Source of the DNA: Thiosymbion sp942492625
GTDB taxonomy: Bacteria; Pseudomonadota; Gammaproteobacteria; Chromatiales; Chromatiaceae
Assembly: GCA_942492625.1 (NCBI GenBank)
Contig: CALOFM010000010.1
Location: forward strand, 1-64,000
Direction of reading: 5' to 3'
Length of the DNA: 64,000 nucleotides
The notes beneath the pieces are model-generated. The model saw only the letters and a list, made by a program, of their open reading frames with translations, ran no database searches and was not told where the DNA came from. Numbering within the stretch: position 1 is the stretch's first letter; every line of letters begins with the position of its first letter. Made by a program: the position numbers and the translations under genes. This document shows positions 19,301 through 24,845 of this stretch, piece after piece.

Positions 19301-19967
19301 TCCCTACAACAACGCGGACATCTACACTTATGACGGGTCTGTGTACAGCCGAACGTTGGCCTTCGTCGCGACCATGGGCTTCAACGGCAACGTCGATGCC
19401 CTGCATGTTGTGGATGAGGACACCTTCTACCTGTCGTTTTCCAACACGACGCGGACCATACCTGGTGTCGGCACGGTCCAGGACGAGGACGTGTTGCTGT
19501 ACGACAACGGCGCCTGGTCCCTGTACTTCGATAGCGCAGTCTGCGGCCTGGATGCCAGCAACGGGCAGGACATCAATGCCATCTCGATCGACAACGGCAC
19601 GCTCTACTTCTCGACCGTCGGTGGGGGCAACGGCAACCCAGTCGGTGGCGTGGCCAGTCCCTACGACGATGCCGATGTCTACACCTGGAGCGGGGGGACG
19701 ACCGGAAGCGCGAACTGCGGTCGCGCGCTTGATGCCAGTGCGGTCGGTCTACCGGGGAATGCCGACATCGACGGCCTGACGGTGAAGGGCGGAACCTTTT
19801 ACATGTCCTTCCTTCGCGACGGCGGCACGACCGTACCGGGCGTTGGTGCGGTCGCAGACGAGGCCGTGGTGTCGTTCGATGGCGCGACGAGCTGGGCGCT
19901 GTTGTTCAGCGGCCCGGGCCTCGACGCCGCCAATGGGCAAGACCTGGATGCGTTGCACGTGCCGTAA
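10326..19967 (+). CDS. Giant secreted mosaic protein (WD40, deacetylase-like, DUF4082, DMFase-like, FN3)
   Basis: I start this 3213-residue protein at 10326, where GGGGAAG precedes ATG and a signal peptide follows (RKLALRAMFFVALFGIGSLAAQT); the frame is open from 10203. Rough domain order: two WD40 blocks (about 41-378 and 435-738) split by a Thr/Ala linker; a GATase-like fold (807-898); a polysaccharide-deacetylase-like domain with MTGDDHANNG and GLHVNTNC (1055-1308); Ig-like Big_5; DUF4082; two Big_5; DUF4082; Big_5; a region like the N,N-dimethylformamidase large-subunit C-terminal domain with SVGHDEYWSGQQR (2175-2660); an Ig-like domain; two FN3 modules (2775-2968); and a C-terminal repeat-containing domain. 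The function is unknown; a cell-surface or extracellular carbohydrate-active or adhesive role is an inference. The neighbour at 20392 is built of the same DUF4082 domain. Confidence 0.85.
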   Translation: MVRISRDSRKLALRAMFFVALFGIGSLAAQTIPMLAYEPPAQDLRPVFSPDGAKLASAGADGVITVFDLASGRELSLIGDTPGEVAALAFSTDGQVLASAVENTISIRGSADGAEITTLQADPDRTISRLAFGPGGDAVAAIIDGVEIGVWDLDAGAIRMVLSRPNETMTEIAFSPDGRLLAGFGTGPQITVWDLETRRESLTLDSPTGAPIDGMAFSPVGKTLAGADEDANITLWDLGSGGQTVLTAHADLIKRLHFSPSGTRLASEGADAQLLLWDVASGQNQAALPAASDTLVTGLAFSPDGATLASVGDDNEILLWEVSSRRLARVLAGQTGLIEELAFAAAGQTLASVGADGQVIVWDLATGTERFSVQTPGSLADADGVSSTVDTAAAQVARPSVAATNTTTNQATATGATPADLQVTTSAAAEAAPTAITSIAVASAASEFATASADGSVRCWSASGDPLMRLDGHPRAKATGVALSPNGQDLFSVGRDTQLRRWSTKSGALTQVLSAQEQPIRTVALSNNGNYVATAGEETRVMLWDAKKNKLLNTLSGHTEFVNALAFAPNGQELASAGVDGRILRWNTKDGSLISWKGEDGRLMNALLGHAGAINALVYSGNNQMLASGSSDGTVKLWDTRTGLQLQSFPAKPPIDAIPINAVAISTNKKYLAAGGDGTQISVWDIDSGNSRPLTTLSSGASRVNALGYLPNGQLLVGADDGTITAWDVENSAVLRVISPDAPPLGSRMLDTRDPLPVDRDEFARPDVEGIATPAAERRFGDLLRSLAGNLLEWLVPSAHADPNQGPGGPILVIDSADQVSSLFGKYYAEILRTEGFNAFSVADIGTVDATVLAGYDLVILEQMPLTPSQVTMLSDWVNAGGNLIAMGPDAQLASLLGLTATGQTLSEGYIGVDTSAAPGNGIVGQTMQFHGTANRYTLNGATAVATLYADATTATANPAVTLRDVGTNGGQAAAFAYDLATSVVYTRQGNPAWANQERDGFAPQRSDDKYYGNAAGDPQADWVDLNKVAIPQADEQQRLLANLIVHMTRDQTPLPRFWYFPRGEKAVVIMTGDDHANNGTEVAFEYFLAASPDGCSVADWECVRGTSYMYNNTPLSDAKAAAYEAQGFEVGLHVNTNCADFTETQLDTYYEEQLAAFGQQWPSAPAPTTQRHHCIAWTGWATGAKVQVNYGIRLDTDYYFWPPEWAGDRPGNFTGSAMPMRFADLDGTLIDVYQAASQMTDESGQSYPFTIDTLLDRALGAQGYYGAYTINAHTDAPNPIPEALAVVASAQARDVPIITSRQMLEWLDGRNGSSFDSIAWDAQTQTLNFGITVGTGANGLQALVPLSADAGVVNGITRNGAGVPFVTVSRAGLDYASFSAADGNHEVTYGDDLTAPTVTSVSPADGSVDVGLGSQVSATFSEAMNPATISASTFLLEDAANAPVTASVSYDPAARTAVLTPSAPLEPETTYTAILTDAGPADPVGNGLAGPVAWSFTTEPPLNCPCSLWTDSDTPATPSSVDPNAVELGVKFRSDIAGYITGIRFYKGGTDNTGTHVGNLWAADGTPLATATFTNETATGWQQADFATPVAISANTVYVASYHAPNGGYAVNAPYFAGAGFDNPPLHALADGENGGNGVYLYGPGGFPNQSYNASNYWVDVVFTDTTGPDTTPPAVTSTAPSDGVTNVAIGTDVTATFSEALDPATITTATFELVGGGGDVPATVSYDGATRTATLTPTGALNPSTSYTARVTTGVKDAAGNALQADVSWTFTTDSTPPTVTSTAPGNGATNVAIGTAVSATFSEPMAAATLTTTTFALSVQGGATVSAAVTYDAATRTATLSPDAALAPDTVYTATITGGPGGVEDVAGYALGSDFVWSFTTAPEGTGPCATPCSLWDATATPTLLADPDTSAVELGVKFRSNVAGDITGIRFYKSPTNTGTHVGTLWSSTGTLLAQATFTNETAFGWQQVDFSAPVAIQADTLYVASYHTDVGRYSVDGGYFAVAYNNGPLSAPADGEDGGNGLYLYGPGGFPTNTWDSANYWVDVVFTTNTGPDTTAPTVTGTSPPDGAVDVGLSTILTATFSEPMDAATVSGATVKLELTPAGSGAVPATVTYDAATRRASLTPDAALSLNAQYTATVTAGVKDLAGNALASDKTWTFTTVASDPCATPANAIVAENCLAGNPPSEWDVNGAGDPSIQGFATEISVNRGDSVDFKIDTDANDYRLDIYRMGYYGGDGARKVDTVSPSATLPQNQPGCLEDASTGLIDCGNWGVSASWSVPPNATSGIYFAKAVRTDTGGASHIVFIVRDDAGSSDMLFQTADTTWHAYNTYGGSSLYSGGPGAQGGAYEVSYNRPFNTRSVDNGQDWLFNAEYPMVRWLEANGYDVSYFTGVDTDRYGSLIPNHKVFLSVGHDEYWSGQQRANVEAARDAGVHLAFFSGNEVFWKTRWEDSIDGSGTPYRSLVCYKETHANAVIDPETPIWTGTWRDPRFSPPADGGQPENALTGTIFTVNAGATTSIQVPEADGKMRFWRNTDIASLAAGQTATLPFGTLGYEWDEDLDNGFRPDGLIRMSTTVVAGAPVLVDFGSTFGSGTATHHLTLYKHSSGALVFGSGTVQWPWGLDANHDRAGTPVDVRMQQATVNLFADMAAQPATLQTGLVPATASTDATAPSSAITSPAPGANLPQGSSVTTTGTATDAGGGVVGGVEVSVDGGATWHPADGRASWSYDWTTPSASGSVTIKSRAADDSGNLETPSAGIDVTVGTGGDTTPPTVPGSLTATAASDTAVDLSWQASTDNVEVTGYQVERCEGASCSSFALVTTVTGTTYADSGLTASTTYRYRVRATDAVGNLSGYSPVASETTQAAADTQAPTDPSGLTATATSATAIDLAWTASTDNVGVTRYEVERCQGTGCSSFAPVTSVTGTAYADSGLTASTTYGFRVRATDAAGNLSGNSSVAEATTQTPPGAGPLLYFTTLQAVAVPGVASPYNNADIYTYDGSVYSRTLAFVATMGFNGNVDALHVVDEDTFYLSFSNTTRTIPGVGTVQDEDVLLYDNGAWSLYFDSAVCGLDASNGQDINAISIDNGTLYFSTVGGGNGNPVGGVASPYDDADVYTWSGGTTGSANCGRALDASAVGLPGNADIDGLTVKGGTFYMSFLRDGGTTVPGVGAVADEAVVSFDGATSWALLFSGPGLDAANGQDLDALHVP
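18650..19230 (+). repeat. Two near-identical fibronectin type III modules
   Basis: Two modules of about 290 bases lie in tandem in the giant gene, each with the pattern TxxDLxWxAST.DNV..T.Y.VERC and a closing ASTTY.xRVRATDA. Long stretches match base for base (for example around 18820-18900 and 19120-19200), so the duplication or a gene-conversion event is recent. Confidence 0.75.
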
Positions 19968-20391
19968 GCCAAGACGCGCAGGGGGGCAGGAGCGCCCCCA
20001 GGAGCCCGGGGACGGCCAGATCGCGAACAAAAAAGGACCAGCACCGGTTGACCATGCGAACAGAGGAGTCAGTCGTCCCAACTGCCGAACGCAACAGCTC
20101 GGGAACACCAACTGGGGAGCGCTGGAACAGTGCCAAGTTCCAGAATCGGAACACAGAATCGCGTGGCGGTCCCAGCCGCCAGCGGCGCTTTGACCGTTGT
20201 CGGGTACTGCCGCGAAGTTACATAAACAAGTCTGACGGGCTAAGCTTCGGGCTAAGGAAAACTAAGGAAAACTAAACGGCCACCCGTTTCTGGGTGTTCA
20301 TGAAATTCTGGGCGAGGAGTCTGCTTTCGCCGCAAATCGCGGAGCGACAGCAGACGCAACATCAACAATGATCGCGCTAGGATACAGAGTG
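19968..20391. other. Gap between the giant gene and the DUF4082 gene
   Basis: I see no gene in these 424 bases. A direct repeat of ten bases (AAGGAAAACT, twice near 20256-20275) lies about 120 bases before the next start. No intrinsic terminator with a T tract follows the giant gene. Confidence 0.45.
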
Positions 20392-21477
20392 ATGAAGCAT
20401 CGCTGCACCAAATTGATGGTATTGTTATCGGCAGCTTGCGTGTTTTCCAATCTGGCGATTGGAGCTAACACGACACTATTCACAAACGAGACACCAGAGG
20501 CATCGTACTGGGATGGGCCGTATGAGCTCGGAATGAAGTGGACCAGCAGCCAGGCTGGCGAACTGACCAAGATGCGCTTCTATCGCGCCCTGACCGAGCC
20601 GGAGGATGGCGCTGAATTCTACCTGCACATGGGCCATATCTGGGATGAGGAGGGCAATCTACTGGCTACGGTACCGTTCGCGGGGGCCACCGGGACAACC
20701 GGCGATGGCTGGGAGACCGTGTCCCTGTTCCAGCCGCTGCCGATCGAAGCCGGCAAGACATACGTCGCCTCCGTCAATGTCTTGAGCGACTATGTCGCGA
20801 CAGAAGAAGGACTGGCGTCTCCGGTCACCAACGGTCCGCTGTCCTCAGTTGCTGATGGAAATAATGGCGTCTACAGCCTTACGCCGGGCACCTTCCCGAC
20901 CAGCAGTCACAAGAACAACAACTACTTCGTGGATGTCGAAGTCGTTTACGCCGACGTCCAGCCGGCCGACGTCCAGCCGGCCACGGCGACGGTCTATACC
21001 ACCGAGACACCAGCGGCATCGTACTCAGATGGGCCCTACGAGCTTGGCATGAAGTGGACGAGCAGCCAGGCTGGAGAGATTTCCAAGATGCGCTTCTGGC
21101 GGGCGCCTAATGAGCCTGTGGATGGCGGAGAGTTCTACGTCCACACAGGCCACATCTGGGATGACCAAGGCGAAGCCCTCAGGACGGTACATTTTGCTGG
21201 GGCACTTAACCCTGTTGGTGAGGGCTGGTCTACCGTGGGGCTATATCCGCCCCTGCCGATCGAAGCTGGCAAGACGTACGTCGCCTCCGTCAATGTCTTG
21301 ATCGACTATGTCGCGACGAACGAAGGACTGGCGTCTCCGGTCACCAACGGTCCGCTGTCCTCCATTGCCGATGGAAATAATGGCGTCTACAGCCTTACGC
21401 CGGGCACCTTCCCGACCAGCAGTTACAAGAACACCAACTATTTCGTTGATGTGGAAGTCGTGGTTGTCGACCCTTAG
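20392..21477 (+). CDS. Exported protein with two tandem DUF4082 domains
   Basis: Starting at the ATG at 20392 (AGGAT upstream; the earlier ATG at 20368 has no ribosome site) the product has 361 residues. A signal peptide (LMVLLSAACVFSNLAIGA) is followed by two copies of a domain of about 160 residues, each with TxETPxASYxDGPYELGMKWTS at its start, GKTYVASVNV in the middle and YFVDVEVV at the end. This is the DUF4082 domain, also found twice in the giant protein just upstream. DUF4082 is a beta-sandwich usually attached to secreted enzymes or adhesins; here there is no catalytic partner. The two copies are joined by a short DVQPADVQPA linker repeat. Confidence 0.8.
   Translation: MKHRCTKLMVLLSAACVFSNLAIGANTTLFTNETPEASYWDGPYELGMKWTSSQAGELTKMRFYRALTEPEDGAEFYLHMGHIWDEEGNLLATVPFAGATGTTGDGWETVSLFQPLPIEAGKTYVASVNVLSDYVATEEGLASPVTNGPLSSVADGNNGVYSLTPGTFPTSSHKNNNYFVDVEVVYADVQPADVQPATATVYTTETPAASYSDGPYELGMKWTSSQAGEISKMRFWRAPNEPVDGGEFYVHTGHIWDDQGEALRTVHFAGALNPVGEGWSTVGLYPPLPIEAGKTYVASVNVLIDYVATNEGLASPVTNGPLSSIADGNNGVYSLTPGTFPTSSYKNTNYFVDVEVVVVDP
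20470..21465 (+). repeat. Tandem duplication of the DUF4082 coding unit
   Basis: The two halves of the gene are alike at DNA level: roughly 20755-20960 and 21270-21460 match nearly base for base, including GCGTCTCCGGTCACCAACG, while the 5' halves of the units have diverged more. The gradient suggests recent conversion of the 3' half. Confidence 0.7.
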
Positions 21478-21680
21478 GCTACCAGTGGAAAGGGGACCTT
21501 GCATCGACGCCGACGGAGACGACCTCTTCCAAAATGGCGAACACCCGGGCGCGCAGATCCGGGCTTGAAGATCTCGCGTACGCACGCGAGGAGGCTATGA
21601 GCTGTCTTGCCCGTCTCTGCGCCCGGGCGCGGGCTTTGCCCTAGCTTCGATGGCGGGTACCGACCTTGATTGGAGAGGCG

Positions 21681-22166
21681 CTACAGCATCCGACGCCGGA
21701 TATCGGCAAGCAGACCCTCCGAGGCCGCCTCGACCATATCGAATACCCGCTCGAAACCGCTCTCGCCGCCGTAGTAGGGATCCGGTACCTCCCGGGTCTG
21801 CATGTGCGGAGCGAAATCCATGAGCAGCATCAGCTTGCGCTCGGCACCCCGCGGACAGACTTTCGCAAGGCCGTGATAGTTGTCCTGGTCCATGGCCAAG
21901 ACGTACTCGAAATCGGAGAAGTCCTCAGGCTCCACGCGGCGGGCACGTAGATCGCTCAGGTCGATTCCGCGCCGAAGTGCCGTTTCCTGAGCGCGCCGGT
22001 CCGGAGGCTCACCGGCGTGATACGCATGAGTACCCGCCGAATCCGTCTCGATCACCGCCTCCAGGCCTTCCTGCTGCAGCAGCTTGCGAAAGACACCCTG
22101 CGCGGTGGGGGATCGGCAAATATTGCCCATGCAAACAAACAAGACGCGTACAACATTCTGTTCCAT
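21681..22166 (-). CDS. Low-molecular-weight protein tyrosine phosphatase
   Basis: The product has 161 residues from the ATG at 22166, chosen because the family starts immediately before VLFVCMGNICRS; the frame is open further upstream without homology. The active-site P-loop CMGNICR (C-x5-R) followed by Ser is at the N-terminus, and the general-acid Asp is in DPYYGG near residue 128. The length is normal for the family. These cytoplasmic enzymes dephosphorylate tyrosine on proteins, often tyrosine kinases of exopolysaccharide systems; none is visible here, so the substrate is open. Confidence 0.92.
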   Translation of the reverse strand: MEQNVVRVLFVCMGNICRSPTAQGVFRKLLQQEGLEAVIETDSAGTHAYHAGEPPDRRAQETALRRGIDLSDLRARRVEPEDFSDFEYVLAMDQDNYHGLAKVCPRGAERKLMLLMDFAPHMQTREVPDPYYGGESGFERVFDMVEAASEGLLADIRRRML

Positions 22167-22575
22167 ATGACAAATTTCGCCTTCTGAGACTTTACATTTA
22201 GAAGAAACGTTGGTTTGCGTTCCAATGGTATCAGATAGTCTCGACAACGGTTTGGAGCGGTTTTCTTCGCCTGCTCACCCCGTATGGCGTCGAGCACAGA
22301 CATAGCCGTATTCGGCCCAGCGCGAGGTCCCCACCGCCACCTGAGCCTGCAGAATCCGGATGATTACCGCGGGAACCGCCGCAAAGAATTGCGTTGCCCA
22401 CTTCCACACTAGTCGAGGCCAGCCGGAGCCCATTATGACCATAAGGGTATTGCGCAAACGCAATGTGCCTTGCGCGGGACATCCCTCGCATAACGATCAG
22501 CTATTTCTGGTCGCTGATCGGGAACCAAGCAAAGGCATGCAGACTATGCAAGAAACCAACACATCGGAGAAAACC
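22167..22575. other. Gap upstream of the phosphatase
   Basis: 409 bases with no gene I can support. A minus-strand frame from 22463 to 22275 reads a tryptophan-rich sequence of about 60 residues, but it has no recognisable family and no good ribosome site. Confidence 0.4.
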
Positions 22576-22835
22576 ATGAAAATCGGCGTCACCAGTCAAA
22601 ACTTTCGAACCATCACCGGTCATGCTGGAAAGACTCGGCGCTTCCTGGTCTACGAGCCTTTTCAGGCAGAGATCCGGGAGGTCGAGCGCTCGACTTGCCG
22701 AAAGAGATGTCCATGCACGAGTTCCGCGGGGACGATCATCCCCTGGAGGCCCTGGACGTACTCATCAACGCGGGCTGCGGAAGAGGTTTCATACAGCGCA
22801 TGGCGGCAAGAGGGGTGCAGGTCGTAGCAAGGCGA
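22576..22835 (+). pseudogene. NifX/NafY-like (dinitrogenase FeMo-cofactor domain) gene, broken
   Basis: From the ATG at 22576 the sequence reads MKIGVTSQNFRTITGHAGK, typical of the small NifB/NifX/NafY-fold proteins that bind iron-sulfur or FeMo-cofactor clusters. Near 22691 one base is missing, after which the right sequence continues in another frame (LDLPKEMSMHEFRGDDHP, then INAGCGRGFIQRMAARGVQVVA). Similarity stops at about 22835, where the IS5-like end begins, so the last residues are lost. Such stand-alone domains occur in non-fixing bacteria too, so this does not show nitrogen fixation. Confidence 0.72.
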
Positions 22836-22842
22836 ATCCGTT

Positions 22843-23480
22843 CTAAGGAAGTGCTGATTTAATCGGGATTTTCCGCCCTTTGCTTCGCGGATTGGCCATT
22901 GAAACAATAGGGATGGAGCGATATCGCTTTTCACAGACAGTTCTGGTTGGATTCGGCGGCGATACAGGCGGCTTTTCCGCCTTTTCCTGGATTCCGGACG
23001 CACCTTGGCTGCTGAGAGCCAACAACACCTTCTTGGCGATCACCAGGTTCGCCAAGGCGAACAGGAAGTGCAGCTGCGCGGTGTTCTTGGCCAGGCCCCT
23101 GTAGAGGACCTTGCGATGACCGAACAGGTTCTTGATGACATGAAATGTATACTCGACACGCGAGCGAAGCTGCGCTATGAGCCGTTCGGCGCGGCGCGTC
23201 AATTCCTTCAGCGGCCCCTCCGCCATCGCCTTGAGCTTGCCGCGCTTCATGGCGATGCGCCACTTCACGCGCTTGTCCGCCCCAATGTATCTGGCATCGG
23301 CGAAGACGACCTCCTCTTCGCCATGGAGCAGATGCTCGGTCTGGCTCACGTCGGAGACGTTGGCGGCGGTCCCGACGAGGGTGTGGACCAGTCCGGAGTC
23401 GGCATCCGCTCCAGGCCGATCGGGCGACGGCCGCGCCCCGTGCCCGCATCCGGGAAGTAGAACGGCACGGTAGATGGTGC
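22843..23480 (-). pseudogene. IS5-family transposase, C-terminal remnant
   Basis: The minus strand encodes the second half of an IS5-type DDE transposase: DADSGLVHTLVGTAANVSDV, then HGEEEVVFADARYIGADKR, and YTFHVIKNLFGHRKVLYRGL, which contains the Y-(2)-R-(3)-E-(6)-K region in altered form. The N-terminal half with the first catalytic Asp is missing; in its place the frame runs into another transposase-like fragment. The right end of the element lies near 22846, next to the broken NifX-like gene. Confidence 0.75.
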
Positions 23481-23735
23481 CGCGGAAATAGCGGGGATCG
23501 ACGAAGCTCTCCAGCAGCCACAGCGGGTGGCCGAAACGCGCGGGCCAGTCCCGCGCCAGGCGACGTGCGCACAAGGCGAGGATGCGCGAGGCGAGATTCG
23601 GATAGTGGTGCCCGGGCAGAATCAGGAAGCGGCTGTTATTGGCGATCAGGTGCAGGCGATCGTACTGGTATCGGAAATCCCAACCGATCCAGCGATCACG
23701 GGCCGCCTCGGGAGACCGTACATCCCGATGTGGTA
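23481..23735 (-). pseudogene. DUF4338 (DruA-like/ISNCY) fragment fused to the IS5 remnant
   Basis: Upstream in the same frame as the IS5 remnant the strand reads ARDRWIGWDFRYQYDRLHLIA, then ILPGHHYPNLASRILALCARR, then GHPLWLLESFVDPRYFRGT. This is the core of DUF4338 proteins, a family annotated both as transposases and as the DruA component of Druantia. The start is missing before about 23735, and the C-terminus is replaced by IS5 sequence. With no other druantia gene in the window I read it as a dead mobile-element gene. Confidence 0.65.
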
Positions 23736-23862
23736 CCCTTACAGGCCCGGCACCTCACGCCAGGAACGCTGCTCGAGGCCAACGTAGGCTCTGCTGCGCG
23801 GACCGAACCCTCGAGTTTCGAGAGGTTCGCCCTAGTCTCCGACACCGAATGGATCAACGCTT

Positions 23863-24732
23863 TCATGATGCCTTGCCCCAGGTAGAAATGGTATCCAGCT
23901 TCTTCTCGACCCGCCTGGCGATCCGCCTGTAGCCATCGTCATTCGGGTGGATCTCGTTTTGCCAGTCGTTACTCGGGCCCGTGGTTCCCGGCTTAGCCCG
24001 CTTGGCGGCACCGCGGGTGTTCACGACGTGAAAATTCTTGATACGGTTGCTGCCCTTCTGCAAAGCCAGAATCCCCTCGGCAAGCTCATCCATCAGGTAA
24101 TCGGCGACCGGAATCCAGTTGGTTTTCGGCACCTTCGCCCCTTTCAGCGCCGGGTAAAGCCAAGGGCCCAGGTTGAAGAAAAAAAACCGCGCGGGCGCGT
24201 TGCGGGGCGTAGCATAGTCGTACGTGTGGGTAATGATAGGCGCCTTCCTGGAGTTGCTGCGGCTCGAGTCTCGAAGCGAGGCCAGCCGCCTGAAGCCGCG
24301 TTGGACCTCCTTGATAAGGGCGCGCAGCTCGGCTCGATCGCAAAAGTCGGCAGGAGCACTGGCGCGGGAGTCGCGTTGGCGCATCGGCAGAAGGACTTGG
24401 TCCGCCCGATCAATGAGGTCGTTACCCCCGCCGCTCAAGAGAATCCCCTTCCATTTGAATCCAGGAGTGGTCAATGCCTCCCGATAGTGGCGGTTGTTCG
24501 CCAGCTGAGACATGTTCACGATGGTGTCTCCGGGGAGCGCGCAGTTGACGATTTCGGTGATACTTCGAAACCGAAGGGCAAAGAGCAGGTTATGGGCAGG
24601 TACACCGCTCATCGAGAACCACGAATCACCCTCGGCCAGAAACCGCTGACCGGCGAAAGTAGGAAATCCGAAGCCCGAGTTGACGTCGTTCCAGGTAACG
24701 ACATGAGGCCGATATTTACGTTTTTTTGCCAT
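23863..24732 (-). CDS. SGNH/GDSL-type hydrolase
   Basis: The 289-residue product starts at 24732, six bases after a strong AGGAGAGG ribosome site; the frame is open upstream but without support. The four SGNH hallmarks are visible: block I GDSWFS (nucleophile Ser), Gly in ALPGDT, block III GGGND (Asn) and block V NEIHPNDDGY (His). No signal peptide precedes block I, so the enzyme is probably cytoplasmic. Members remove acyl or acetyl groups from lipids, glycans or small esters; the target here is unknown. The gene stands alone between mobile-element debris and the RND operon. Confidence 0.85.
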   Translation of the reverse strand: MAKKRKYRPHVVTWNDVNSGFGFPTFAGQRFLAEGDSWFSMSGVPAHNLLFALRFRSITEIVNCALPGDTIVNMSQLANNRHYREALTTPGFKWKGILLSGGGNDLIDRADQVLLPMRQRDSRASAPADFCDRAELRALIKEVQRGFRRLASLRDSSRSNSRKAPIITHTYDYATPRNAPARFFFFNLGPWLYPALKGAKVPKTNWIPVADYLMDELAEGILALQKGSNRIKNFHVVNTRGAAKRAKPGTTGPSNDWQNEIHPNDDGYRRIARRVEKKLDTISTWGKAS

Positions 24733-24845
24733 TGTCCTCTCCTTTCTACCCTGTAACAGGCCGGGGGCCTTCACCTCCGACTCGGTCGCCGTGGAAGCTC
24801 CCCTCCACCCCAAGGATCAAGCAGCCACGCGGCTCCGGACAGTGT

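Noticed and set aside
22576..22835. Evidence for nitrogen fixation
   Set aside because: NifX/NafY-fold single-domain proteins are widespread outside nitrogenase clusters, this copy is broken, and no nif structural gene is present.
23481..23735. Druantia anti-phage system
   Set aside because: Only a truncated DUF4338 core fused to an IS5 tail is present, with no druE-like helicase or other component in the window.
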